Shown: positions 1 through 8,046 of the stretch, piece by piece
Layout of the letters: every line of letters begins with the position of its first letter
Numbering within the stretch: position 1 is the stretch's first letter
From: Amaricoccus sp.
GTDB taxonomy: Bacteria > Pseudomonadota > Alphaproteobacteria > Rhodobacterales > Rhodobacteraceae
NCBI RefSeq assembly: GCF_017993425.1
Contig: NZ_JAGOMQ010000020.1
Span: 1-64,000 of the forward strand
Length of the DNA: 64,000 nucleotides
Direction of reading: 5' to 3'
Position numbers and translations under genes: made by a program
The notes under the pieces: model-generated
What the model saw: the letters and a program-made list of their open reading frames with translations, nothing else
Told to the model about the DNA's origin: nothing
Databases searched by the model: none

Positions 1-57
1 GAGACGGGCCTGACGCGCCTGCGCCGTAGGATAGCTCCCGCGCGTCAGGCCCGTCTC
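1..57. terminator. Perfect 18-bp inverted repeat, probable terminator
   Basis: gagacgggcctgacgcgc at 1-18 is the exact reverse complement of 40-57, separated by a 21-base loop. The right arm is followed by a pyrimidine stretch but no long T run. It probably ends transcription of the gene left of the window (perhaps istB of the insertion sequence). Confidence 0.5.
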
Positions 58-122
58 TCTAACTGGACAAGGGGGTTAAAATTGGACGCCGATCGGGGGT
101 CGAGTTTGCGCGCCGATTGACA
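1..122 (+). mobile_element. Right end of an IS21-family insertion sequence (partial)
   Basis: Two related blocks lie in tandem at 74-94 and 95-118 (ggggttaaaattggacgcc and ggggtcgagtttgcgcgcc), and the second runs into gattgaca at 115-122. IS21-family elements have several internal terminal repeats of this style and end in TGT...ACA, so this looks like the non-coding right terminus after istB. No transposase coding sequence lies inside the window; it would be upstream. The boundary at 122 is inferred from the ACA end. It could be a solo remnant. Confidence 0.55.
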
Positions 123-266
123 ATCAGGCCGCCGTTGAGCTGGCGGACGAGGACCGGAAGCGGGGCCGTCGGCGCATTCGGGAGAACAAGTCGGGGCCAG
201 AAGTTGAAACTCCCCGCCCGGGAGAGTTGAAGCCGGCCAAGGCGAATCCGACTCTCGTCGAGATAA

Positions 267-343
267 TGGCGCGGTTGACGGGGCTCGAACCCGCGACCTC
301 CGGCGTGACAGGCCGGCACTCTAACCGACTGAGCTACAACCGC
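267..343 (-). tRNA. tRNA-Asp(GTC)
   Basis: On the minus strand a full cloverleaf can be folded: acceptor stem GCGGTTG/CAACCGC, D arm GCTC/GAGT, anticodon stem CCGGC/GCCGG with loop CTGTCAC (anticodon GTC), T arm GCGGG/CCCGT with loop TTCGAAC, discriminator G and an encoded CCA at 269-267. It is 77 nt. The IS21-type end lies about 145 bp downstream of its 3' end. Confidence 0.97.
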
Positions 344-506
344 GCACCGGCGAAGGCCCCGGGGGGCGCGCCGTGGGGTGGGATGTAGAGAGGCGCGGCG
401 GGGGCGTCAAGCCGGATTTGTGCGGCGCGGGGCGATGCGGCGGCGGCGCGGCGGCGCTTGAAGGGGCGGGGAGAAGGCGCCACGGTCGGGCAAAACGGGG
501 GGAGCC

Positions 507-1766
507 ATGTCGGACGACGCATATTGGGCCGGCGCGCTGGCGGCGGCGGAGGCGGAGGACGGGCGCGATCCGCTCGCGGCGGCGCGGGGGCGGTTCCGGC
601 TGCCGCCGGGGGTGATCTATCTCGACGGCAACTCGCTCGGGCCGGCGCCGGAGGCGGCGCTGGCCGAGGTCGAGGCGGCGGCGACGCAGGAATGGGCGCG
701 CGACCTGATCGGCAGCTGGAACGCCGCCGGGTGGTTCGCCATGCCGACCGACTACGGCGACCTGCTGGCGCCGACGATCGGGGCGGATCCGGGCGAGGTC
801 GTGGTCTGCGACACGGTGTCGCTCAACATCTACAAGGCGCTGCATGCGGCGTTCGGGTTGCGGCCGGGGCGGTCGGTCGTCGTCGCCGAGGCGGGAAGTT
901 TTCCGACGGACCTCTACGTGGCGGAGGGGGCGGTGGCGACGCGGGCGGGGACGCGGCTGCGGCTCGAGGGGGTGGACGGGCCGGAGCTCATCGACCTGAT
1001 CGACGAGGACGTGGCGGTCGTGCTGGTCAACCAGGTCGACTATCGGACCGGGCGGTTGCGCGACCTGGCGGCGGTGACGGCGAAGGCGCATGCGAAGGGG
1101 GCGCTGGCGATCTGGGATCTGTGCCACAGCGCCGGGGTGGTGGAGGTCGGGCTGAATGCGGGGCGGGCCGACATGGCGGTGGGCTGCACCTACAAGTACT
1201 TAAACGGCGGGCCGGGGGCGCCGGCCTTCGTGTTCGCGGCGGCCCGGCATCTGGCGGCGATCCGGCAGCCGCTGTCGGGGTGGTGGGGCCATGCGCGGCC
1301 GTTCGCGTTCGACATGGGCTATGCGCCGGACCCGGGGATCCGGAAGTTCCTGTGCGGGACGCAGCCGATCCTGTCGTTCCGGGCGATGCGGGCGGGAATC
1401 GCGATGTTCCGGGACTATCCGATGGCGGCGATCCGGGCGAAGAGCCAGGGGCTGACGGAGCGGTTCATCGCGCTGACGGGGGAGACGCTTGGTGCGTTCG
1501 GGGTCGGGCTGCTCAGCCCGCGGGCCGCGGCGGAGCGGGGGAGCCAGGTGGCGCTGACCCATCCCGAGGGCTACGCGGTGGTGCAGGCTCTGATCCATCG
1601 CGGGGTGGTCGGGGACTTCCGGACGCCGGACGTGATGCGCTTCGGGTTCGCGCCGCTCTACCTCTCGCACGCCGACGTGGTGCGGGCGGCGCGGACGCTG
1701 CACCAGGTGCTGGCGGGGGCGTGCTGGGACGCCCCGGAATACCGGCGGAAGGCGGCGGTAACCTAG
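507..1766 (+). CDS. kynU: Kynureninase
   Basis: Predicted cytosolic PLP enzyme that cleaves kynurenine or 3-hydroxykynurenine to (hydroxy)anthranilate and alanine in tryptophan catabolism. The 419-residue length fits the family. Visible signatures are YLDGNSLGP near residues 38-46, WNAAGWF near 71-77, and the PLP-binding block TYKYLNGGPG, whose K230 should form the Schiff base. WGHARPF and FLCGTQPI are also typical. The ATG follows a purine-rich ggggggag Shine-Dalgarno. No kynA or kynB lies next to it, so the gene stands alone between tRNA-Asp and a repeat-rich stretch. Confidence 0.95.
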   Translation: MSDDAYWAGALAAAEAEDGRDPLAAARGRFRLPPGVIYLDGNSLGPAPEAALAEVEAAATQEWARDLIGSWNAAGWFAMPTDYGDLLAPTIGADPGEVVVCDTVSLNIYKALHAAFGLRPGRSVVVAEAGSFPTDLYVAEGAVATRAGTRLRLEGVDGPELIDLIDEDVAVVLVNQVDYRTGRLRDLAAVTAKAHAKGALAIWDLCHSAGVVEVGLNAGRADMAVGCTYKYLNGGPGAPAFVFAAARHLAAIRQPLSGWWGHARPFAFDMGYAPDPGIRKFLCGTQPILSFRAMRAGIAMFRDYPMAAIRAKSQGLTERFIALTGETLGAFGVGLLSPRAAAERGSQVALTHPEGYAVVQALIHRGVVGDFRTPDVMRFGFAPLYLSHADVVRAARTLHQVLAGACWDAPEYRRKAAVT

Positions 1767-1788
1767 GGCGGACGGGGTTGCGCGCGGG

Positions 1789-1846
1789 GTGTTCACGCGT
1801 GAAAATTACCTAAGCCATTGATTTTGCGTGAGGGGTAAATGTGAAC
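1789..1846 (+). repeat. 58-bp dispersed repeat R1, copy A
   Basis: Starts 22 bp after the kynU stop with the palindrome TTCACGCGTGAA (1792-1803), continues with AAAATTA and AAGCCATTGATTTT (1812-1825), and closes with GTGAAC (1841-1846), which is inverted relative to the opening GTTCAC. A second copy lies at 34432-34490 on the other strand, again a short distance beyond a gene stop and pointing away from it. The function is unknown. Confidence 0.75.
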
Positions 1847-1898
1847 TCAACGCTGGTCGCGCCCGCCCGCGGGCAAGGATCGGCCAGCGGCGAGGTCC

Positions 1899-1965
1899 CG
1901 CCTCGCGACGGCTCCCGCAGGTTGACATGCGCAGGTCAACCTGCCCGACGCGGGGCGGTGCGGAC
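1899..1965 (+). repeat. Hairpin repeat R2, copy A
   Basis: The core is a perfect 10-bp stem GCAGGTTGAC (1917-1926) / GTCAACCTGC (1935-1944) around the octaloop ATGCGCAG. The flanks share cgacggc before and cgacgcgg after with a second copy at 5797-5863. The stems differ between copies but stay paired, which suggests selection on structure. The function is unknown. The rest of 1847-2148 shows no convincing gene. Confidence 0.6.
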
Positions 1966-2148
1966 GGCGACGCATTCCGCGTGGTGGGACACGCCGAAAT
2001 CGGCCTCCTGGCTTCGCCCGGCACAAGAGACTGAAACAAAACCATAATTCGCCTCGTCCCTTCGATCTTCTGCCCGCAGATCCCGAATAATTCTCTTTGG
2101 GATCCCGGGATGGTGGCCGATGGTCTTCGGGAAACGCTTCGCGTACCC

Positions 2149-2472
2149 CAGACTGCACGACAGTGGAGAGAAACCCCCGGTCGGGAGAGTGCGGGACGGT
2201 GACGCCAGACGGATTTGACCCGTGGCAAATCCGTCCGCGATCGCCCCTCGGGGGGCGAGCGCGATTCCGCGCTCGCCGGGGCGACCACGGACGGATTGCG
2301 CGCGACGGAGAAATCTTCACCCCTGACGACCTCCGCGCCAACGCGCTCCGGTCGTCGGCGCGGCGAAAGCCGTGCTTTCGCTTGTCGCGCCGCAGCCTCG
2401 CGGGCAGAGCCCGCTTCGGTCGGGGGGAGCGACGCGGCCTCGGGCGGCGACCGGCTCCTGTCGTGCAGTGTG
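2149..2472 (+). mobile_element. MITE-like element copy A (324 bp) with 15-bp TIRs and 9-bp TSD
   Basis: The ends are cagactgcacgacag (2149-2163) and ctgtcgtgcagtgtg (2458-2472), inverted repeats with 14 of 15 positions matching. The flanks are exact 9-bp direct repeats CGCGTACCC at 2140-2148 and 2473-2481, the mark of transposition. No transposase is encoded. The interior is a chain of hairpins. A second copy with the same orientation, ends and interior is at 34094-34420. It is presumably mobilised in trans by an unseen transposase that makes 9-bp duplications. Confidence 0.8.
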
Positions 2473-2672
2473 CGCGTACCCTGCCCTCGGGCCGATATCG
2501 CGTTCAGCCCATAGAGTTTCAGCATGTATCAGCTCAGACCCGGCATAGAGCGCGACCCCGAACGCGAGCCGCTCCGGGGTTAAGGTCCGTTTTGGAGCCC
2601 TGAGCCGTCAGTCGACGGTTGGCTGGAATACCGACGCACAATAGGGAAATCCTCCGAATACGGAGGGTTGCC

Positions 2673-2933
2673 TTGCGCACGTTAGCCATTTCGCTCGCTC
2701 TGATGCTTTTGTCAGCATCGGTAGCGCCAGCGCAGGCGAACACGATCTGCACTCTCGTCGCCGATGCCCCGACGGGGACGGCGCTGCTGGAAGAGGGCGA
2801 CTGCGGCTCCCGTGTCACACCGGCCTCGACGTTCAAGGTGCCGCTGGCGGTGGCGGCGCAACCTGAACCGGAGACCGCGATGACCGACGGGATGACGACG
2901 CTGCGCAGCCTGGTCGAGAGGATCCGGGCATGA
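2673..2933 (+). pseudogene. Truncated class D (OXA-type) beta-lactamase remnant
   Basis: Starting at TTG 2673, five bases after ggaggg, the product has a signal peptide (LRTLAISLALMLLSASVAPAQA) and then a segment ending in the active-site motif PASTFKVPLAV. STFK carries the catalytic serine and the carboxylated lysine of class D enzymes. About ten residues later the similarity stops and the frame ends, so roughly 200 residues with the SXV and KTG boxes are missing. An in-frame ATG further upstream (2619) is possible but would spoil the signal peptide. This is a 5' remnant, not a working enzyme. It sits next to the MITE copy. Confidence 0.7.
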
Positions 2934-2995
2934 ACGAGAAGGATATGAACCGGCCGGGGCCGCACGAGGCGGAGCGCGCAAACCGGAACGGTCGA

Positions 2996-3025
2996 TTGAC
3001 ATCCCCGGCGGGGCGGCACACATAG
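2996..3025 (+). promoter_or_regulatory. Possible topA promoter
   Basis: A perfect TTGACA -35 at 2996-3001 lies 63 bp before the topA ATG. The -10 is weak (candidates around 3019-3026, acatag). There is no other obvious signal upstream of topA. Confidence 0.4.
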
Positions 3026-3063
3026 CCCGCCGACCCGGGTTTGCCCGCGGCGAAGGAGCGCCC

Positions 3064-5694
3064 ATGGCCGTCGTCGTCGTCGAATCGCCCGCCAAGGCGA
3101 AGACCATCAACAAGTATCTCGGCCCCGACTATACGGTGCTCGCCTCCTACGGGCATGTGCGCGACCTGCCCGCCAAGGACGGCTCCGTCGATCCCGACCA
3201 CGGCTTCGAGATGCTGTGGGAGGTCGCCCCCGAGAGCCAGAAGCACGTCCGCGCCATCGCCGAGGCGCTCAAGGACGACAGCAAGCTCATCCTCGCCACC
3301 GACCCCGACCGCGAGGGCGAGGCGATCTCCTGGCACCTGATCGAGGCCCTGACCCGCCGCAAGGCGCTCAAGAAGGACACCGAGGTCGAGCGCGTCGTCT
3401 TCAACGCCATCACCAAGTCCGCCGTAACCCAGGCGATGGCGGCGCCGCGGACCATCGACCAGCCGCTGGTCGACGCCTACCTCGCGCGGCGCGCCCTCGA
3501 CTACCTCGTCGGCTTCCGCCTCTCGCCGGTCCTCTGGCGCAAGCTCCCCGGCGCGAAGTCCGCCGGCCGGGTCCAGTCCGTGGCCCTCCGCCTGATCGTC
3601 GAGCGCGAGATGGAGATCGAGGCCTTCCGCGCCCGGGAATACTGGACCGTCTCGGCCGTGCTGGTCACCCCGCGCGGGCAGGAATACCTCGGCCGCCTCG
3701 TCTCGCTCGCCGGCCGCAAGCTCGACAAGTTCGACCTCGACAGCGCCGCCGCCGCCGAGCTCGCCGTCGCCGCGGTGCAGTCGCGCGAGCTGACCGTGCG
3801 CGCGGTCGAGGCGAAGCCCGCGACCCGCAACCCGGCCGCGCCCTTCATGACCTCGACCCTCCAGCAGGAGGCGAGCCGCAAGTTCGGCTTCGGCGCCCGC
3901 CAGACCATGAACGCGGCCCAGCGCCTCTACGAGGCCGGCCACATCACCTACATGCGCACCGACGGCATCGACATGGCCCCCGAGGCGGTCATGGCGGCCC
4001 GCGACGTCATCAAGGCCCGCTTCGGCGCGGAATACGTCCCCTCCAGCCCCCGGATGTACAAGAACAAGGCCAAGAACGCCCAGGAGGCGCACGAGTGCAT
4101 CCGCCCGACCGACATGGCGGCGGATCCGGGCCGGATGGGCGCGCTCGAGCCCGACCAGCGCAAGCTCTACGAGCTGGTCTGGAAGCGCTCGATCGCCAGC
4201 CAGATGGAGGCGGCCCGCTTCGAGCGCACGACCGTCGACGTCGAGAGCGCCGACGGCCAGGTGGGCCTGCGCGCCACCGGGCAGGTCGTGACCTTCGACG
4301 GCTTCCTCAAGGTCTATTTCGAGGGCCGCGACGACGTCGAGATCGACGGCGAGGACGACGACGAGCGCCGCCTGCCGGTCATCATGCAGGGCGAGCGGGC
4401 GGAGAAGAAGTCGGTCGCCCCCGAGCAGCACTTCACCCAGCCGCCGCCCCGCTACACCGAGGCGACGCTGGTCAAGCGCATGGAGGAGCTCGGCATCGGC
4501 CGGCCCTCGACCTACGCCTCGATCGTCTCGACGATCCAGGAGCGCGACTACGTCCGCAAGGAAGGCAGCCGCCTCATGCCCGAGGACAAGGGCCGGCTGG
4601 TGACGGCCTTCCTCGTCAACTACTTCCGCCGCTACCTCGACTACGACTTCACCGCCGACCTCGAGGAGGACCTCGACCGGGTGACCACCGGCGAGGAGGA
4701 CTGGAAGGTCCTGCTCGGCCGCTTCTGGAAGGACTTCTCCGCCGCTCTCGGCGAGACCGAGGGCCTGCGCATCACCGAGGTGCTCGAGAAGATCAACGAG
4801 GTGCTGGAGCCGCACCTCTTTCCCGTCACCGCCGAGGACCCCGAGCCGCGCCGCTGCAAGGTCTGCGGCACCGGCCGGCTCTCCTTGCGCACCTCGCGCA
4901 ACGGCTCGGCCTTCATCGGCTGCTCGAACTACCCGGAATGCCGCTACACCCGCCCGCTCGCCGGCGACGCCGACGGCGAGCTGGCCGCCCTCGACGGCAA
5001 GGTGCTGGGCGAGGGCACGCTCGACGGCGCGGTGATCGAGGAGGACACGGTCCCGCAGCCGGTGACCCTGAAGAAGGGCCCCTACGGCTTCTACGTGCAG
5101 CTCGGCGAGGCGGCCGAGGGCGAGAAGCCGCGGCGGGCCTCGCTGCCGAAGGGCGTCGATCCCGCGACCCTCGGCCTCGAGCGGGCGCTGGAGCTGCTGT
5201 CGCTGCCGCGGCTCGTCGGCGTCCATCCCGAGGACGGCGAGCCGATCGAGGCCGGCATCGGCCGCTTCGGCCCCTTCGTGAAGCACGGCAAGACCTACGC
5301 CAACCTGAAGGACCCCGAGGAGGTCTTCACCATCGGCATGAACCGCGCGGTGGAGCTGATCGCCCAGCGCGCCGCCCGCGGCCCCGGCCGCGCCCGCGGC
5401 GCCGCGGTGGCGCCGCTGCGCGTGCTCGGCCAGCACCCCGACGGCGGCGACGTCGCCCTCTACGCCGGGCGCTACGGGCCTTACGTGAAGTGGGAGAAGG
5501 TCAACGCCACGCTCCCGAAGGAGACCGCCCCCGAGGCGGCGACGCTGGAGCAGGCGCTGGAGCTGATCGCCGCCAAGGCTCCCGCGGGCAAGGGCAAGGC
5601 CAAGGGCCGGTCGACCGCCAAGACCGGCAAGGCGAAGCCCGCCGCGAAGAAGAAGCCCGCCCGCAAGCCCGCCGCCAAGACCGCGGCGGAGTGA
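3064..5694 (+). CDS. topA: DNA topoisomerase I (type IA)
   Basis: Relaxes negative supercoils by cutting one strand through a 5'-phosphotyrosine. The 876-residue protein begins with the Toprim domain (VVVESPAKAKTI at 3-14, acidic DPDREGEA near 80-87). The catalytic tyrosine is in ITYMRTDGI (Y296). One C4 zinc ribbon (CKVC...CSNYPEC) starts near residue 597. It is followed by TopA C-terminal repeats (KKGPYGFYVQLGE, GRFGPFVKHGKTY, GRYGPYVKWEKVNA). The tail after about 840 is a Lys/Ala-rich basic stretch that probably binds DNA or RNA polymerase. Start chosen for MAVVVVESPAK; aaggagcgcc gives the ribosome site. A long open frame on the other strand is a GC artefact. Confidence 0.98.
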   Translation: MAVVVVESPAKAKTINKYLGPDYTVLASYGHVRDLPAKDGSVDPDHGFEMLWEVAPESQKHVRAIAEALKDDSKLILATDPDREGEAISWHLIEALTRRKALKKDTEVERVVFNAITKSAVTQAMAAPRTIDQPLVDAYLARRALDYLVGFRLSPVLWRKLPGAKSAGRVQSVALRLIVEREMEIEAFRAREYWTVSAVLVTPRGQEYLGRLVSLAGRKLDKFDLDSAAAAELAVAAVQSRELTVRAVEAKPATRNPAAPFMTSTLQQEASRKFGFGARQTMNAAQRLYEAGHITYMRTDGIDMAPEAVMAARDVIKARFGAEYVPSSPRMYKNKAKNAQEAHECIRPTDMAADPGRMGALEPDQRKLYELVWKRSIASQMEAARFERTTVDVESADGQVGLRATGQVVTFDGFLKVYFEGRDDVEIDGEDDDERRLPVIMQGERAEKKSVAPEQHFTQPPPRYTEATLVKRMEELGIGRPSTYASIVSTIQERDYVRKEGSRLMPEDKGRLVTAFLVNYFRRYLDYDFTADLEEDLDRVTTGEEDWKVLLGRFWKDFSAALGETEGLRITEVLEKINEVLEPHLFPVTAEDPEPRRCKVCGTGRLSLRTSRNGSAFIGCSNYPECRYTRPLAGDADGELAALDGKVLGEGTLDGAVIEEDTVPQPVTLKKGPYGFYVQLGEAAEGEKPRRASLPKGVDPATLGLERALELLSLPRLVGVHPEDGEPIEAGIGRFGPFVKHGKTYANLKDPEEVFTIGMNRAVELIAQRAARGPGRARGAAVAPLRVLGQHPDGGDVALYAGRYGPYVKWEKVNATLPKETAPEAATLEQALELIAAKAPAGKGKAKGRSTAKTGKAKPAAKKKPARKPAAKTAAE

Positions 5695-5740
5695 CGTCGG
5701 GGCGGGGCGCCTCGGATCGGCGCCCCGCCCCGCCCCGACG
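5695..5740 (+). terminator. Strong GC hairpin after topA
   Basis: CGTCGGGGCGGGGCGCC at 5695-5711 pairs with GGCGCCCCGCCCC from 5719 and, after a 4-base slip, with CCGACG. It begins at the topA stop. There is no T run, so termination may be weak or the hairpin may protect the mRNA end. Confidence 0.5.
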
Positions 5741-5796
5741 TCGGCGTTCGGGCCTTGGCCCGCTGAGTTCCGGCGGCCTTCCGGCGTCGTCGGGTT

Positions 5797-5863
5797 CGCC
5801 GAGCGACGGCGCCCGCCGGGAGACATGCGCATGTCACCCGGCTCGACGCGGAGCGGTCGGGGC
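5797..5863 (+). repeat. Hairpin repeat R2, copy B
   Basis: GCCGGGAGAC (5815-5824) pairs with GTCACCCGGC (5833-5842) with one A-A mismatch around the octaloop ATGCGCAT. It is flanked by gcgacggcgcc and ctcgacgcgg as in the copy at 1899-1965. It lies between topA and tRNA-Gly. Confidence 0.55.
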
Positions 5864-5909
5864 GGGGACGGCGGACCTCGAAGTGAGTCGACATCTGCGG
5901 CAGGGGGCG

Positions 5910-5983
5910 TGGAGCGGGTAGCGGGAATCGAACCCGCGCCAAGAGCTTGGAAGGCTCGTGTGATACCATTTCACCATACCCGC
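5910..5983 (-). tRNA. tRNA-Gly(TCC)
   Basis: The minus strand folds into a 74-nt cloverleaf: acceptor GCGGGTA/TACCCGC, anticodon arm CGAGC-CTTCCAA-GCTCT (last pair weak) with anticodon TCC, T arm GCGGG-TTCGATT-CCCGC, discriminator T and encoded CCA at 5912-5910. Confidence 0.96.
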
Positions 5984-6043
5984 GCCGCCACGTGGCTAAG
6001 GCAAACGCCACCGGGGCGTCAAGCGACCTGATCCGCCGGCCGC

Positions 6044-7264
6044 TCAGCGCATCGAGCGCTGGCGGTCGAGCAGCAGCATCGGCGCGTACTCGGCGAGGAA
6101 GAGCAGGAAGGCCGCGATCCACAGGCCGCCCGCGAGGTCGAGCAGCCGCGGATCCCCGGCGAGATCCGCCGCCGGCCGCGCCAGCGCCGCGCCGAACAGG
6201 CAGAGATACGAGGCCTGCGTCCAGCGCGACGCCACCAGCGGCCGCCCGGTATGGCCCCGCGTCGCCCGCGTCATCACCGCGAGCATCGTCCCGGCGATCC
6301 CGCCCACCGTCAGCACGTGCATCGCCGCGGCCTGCGGCAGCCAGCCCAGCGCCGCCGCCGCGATGGCGACGAAGCCGAGCCCGAGGAAGCCGAACGCCAC
6401 GTGCAGCACGAGGAGCAACGGCTCCCGCCACGTCGCCGCCCCGCGCCAGCGCGAGAGCCGCCAGGCCACCGCGACGGCGGCGACGAGCGCGGCGGCGGCG
6501 GTCGGCCACCCCTCCGGCGCGACCACCCAGGCGACGAGCCCGACGAGGCCCACCCCGATCGCCACGCCGTCCTGGCCGTTGAACGCGACCGGCAGCCGCG
6601 AGGCGCCGGCCATCGCCAGCCAGTTGCGGGTGAAGCTCGGGATGATCCGGCCGCCGATGATCGTCACGAGGAGCGCGAACCCGGCGACGCCGGCCCGCGC
6701 CGCCATCCCCGGCGCGCCGGAGAGCAGCACCTCCGCGTGGAAGCCGATGTTGGCCGCGGCGATCACGGCCACGCCGACCAGCACCTTCAGGTCCTTCCAC
6801 TTCTTCCCCGCGATCAGCTCGCGGGCGCAGGCGGTGGCGAGCGCCGGCAGGAAGGCCGCGTCGACCGCCGCCGCGACGGGCGCGCCGACGACCCCGGCCG
6901 CGAGCATCGCCACCCGCCCGGCGAGCCACAGCCCGGCCAGCATGGCGAGCGGCCGGCCGGCGAGCGGCATCTGCCCGGTCCAGTTCGGGATCGCCGTCAT
7001 CAGGAACCCGGCCAGCACCGCCGGCGCGAAGCCGAACAGCATCTCGTGGGCATGCCACCCCGCGGCGCCGTAGGCGCCGCCGATCGGCAGGCCGGCGGTC
7101 AGCGCCCCGATCCAGAGCGCCATGGCCACCACGGCGAAGACCCCGGCCCCGAGGAAGAACGGCCGGAACCCGTAGGAGAACAGCACCGGCCCGTCCCGGC
7201 GCAGCCCGCGCGGAATGCCGTAGGGCCTCGCCCGCGGCGGATCGGTCGGACGGGTTGTTGGCAT
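6044..7264 (-). CDS. nnrS: NnrS family membrane protein
   Basis: A 406-residue polytopic inner-membrane protein of the NnrS family. Members are linked to nitric oxide stress and denitrification, and haem/copper binding has been reported in the family. The N-terminal FSYGFRPFFLGAGVFA and the conserved WHAHEMLFGFAPAVLAGFLMTAIPNWTG block (split here between helices 2 and 3) identify it; the His residues are likely metal ligands. About twelve hydrophobic segments follow. It is divergent from the Crp/Fnr regulator at 7334 with 69 bp between, which fits joint control. The ATG at 7264 begins MPTTRPTDPPRA; a later start cannot be excluded. Confidence 0.9.
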   Translation of the reverse strand: MPTTRPTDPPRARPYGIPRGLRRDGPVLFSYGFRPFFLGAGVFAVVAMALWIGALTAGLPIGGAYGAAGWHAHEMLFGFAPAVLAGFLMTAIPNWTGQMPLAGRPLAMLAGLWLAGRVAMLAAGVVGAPVAAAVDAAFLPALATACARELIAGKKWKDLKVLVGVAVIAAANIGFHAEVLLSGAPGMAARAGVAGFALLVTIIGGRIIPSFTRNWLAMAGASRLPVAFNGQDGVAIGVGLVGLVAWVVAPEGWPTAAAALVAAVAVAWRLSRWRGAATWREPLLLVLHVAFGFLGLGFVAIAAAALGWLPQAAAMHVLTVGGIAGTMLAVMTRATRGHTGRPLVASRWTQASYLCLFGAALARPAADLAGDPRLLDLAGGLWIAAFLLFLAEYAPMLLLDRQRSMR

Positions 7265-7333
7265 GGATCTGCTCCTCTAGACTCGCGGCATTCGGCGGCG
7301 CGTCGCCGTGACGGCAGAGGCTGGCTCACCGCA

Positions 7334-8023
7334 ATGATCGTCGAGGCGCTCCGCCGCTCCCCGCCCTTTCACGGCCTCGCCGACCCGCAGCTCGAGGAGG
7401 TCGCGCGCCACGGGACCGCGCGGTCGCTCCGGCCGGGCGAGGCGGCGTTCGAGCAGGGCGCGGCGGCGGACCGCTTCTTCCTCGTGGTCGAGGGCCGGGT
7501 GAAGGTCGCCATGCTCACGCCCGACGGCAAGCAGGTGCTGGTTCGGCTGATCGGAGCGGGCGATTTCTGCGGCCTCGCGCTGGCGCTGGCGCGGCGGGAC
7601 TATCCGGCGACGTGCAGCGCCGTGGTGCCCTCGCAGCTCGTCGGCTGGCCGATGTGCTACTGGTCGACCCTGCTCGAGACGCATCCCGTCGTCTCCCTCC
7701 GCGTCACCCAGGCGCTGGGCCGGCACATCGTCGACGTACACAGCCGCATGGCCGAGCTCGCCACCGAGGGGGTCGAGCGCCGGGTCGCCCACGCCCTGCT
7801 GCGCCTGGCCCGCGAGGCGGGCCGGCCGGTCGAGGGGGGTCTCGGGATCGACTTCCCGGTCACCCGCCAGGATCTCGCCGAGATGACCGGCACGACGCTG
7901 CACAGCGTCTCGCGCATCGTCTCGTCGTGGAGCGCCCGCGGCATCGTCCGGACGGGGCGCGCCCGCATCGTCATCGCCGACCTCGGCGCGCTCGAGCGGA
8001 TCGGCAGCGGCGACGGGGCCTGA
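7334..8023 (+). CDS. Crp/Fnr family transcriptional regulator (NnrR/DNR-like)
   Basis: A 229-residue regulator with an N-terminal cyclic-nucleotide-type beta-roll (about 10-125: EGRVKVAMLTPDGKQVLVRL) and a C-terminal winged helix whose recognition part is TRQDLAEMTGTTLHSVSRIV (about 175-195). It lacks the N-terminal cysteine cluster of FNR, so it is not an FNR-type Fe-S oxygen sensor. Its place between nnrS and the pseudoazurin/nos genes makes a nitric-oxide-responsive activator of the NnrR/DNR/NNR class the best guess, and the TTG-N8-CAA boxes at 8586 and 8633 are its natural targets. The start at ATG 7334 is chosen for the family length. Confidence 0.85.
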   Translation: MIVEALRRSPPFHGLADPQLEEVARHGTARSLRPGEAAFEQGAAADRFFLVVEGRVKVAMLTPDGKQVLVRLIGAGDFCGLALALARRDYPATCSAVVPSQLVGWPMCYWSTLLETHPVVSLRVTQALGRHIVDVHSRMAELATEGVERRVAHALLRLAREAGRPVEGGLGIDFPVTRQDLAEMTGTTLHSVSRIVSSWSARGIVRTGRARIVIADLGALERIGSGDGA

Positions 8024-8046
8024 ACCCGCCGCCCGCGCCGCCGCTC

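Noticed and set aside
1847..2603. Several overlapping frames of 60-240 codons over the MITE copy A
   Set aside because: They run across hairpins and inverted ends and are low-complexity Arg/Pro/Ser; similar frames appear in copy B only because the DNA is repeated.
2833..5832. A 999-codon open frame on the minus strand over topA
   Set aside because: It mirrors topA codon for codon in a high-GC gene; composition is Leu/Gly/Asp/Val-rich with no domain, and topA itself is certain.
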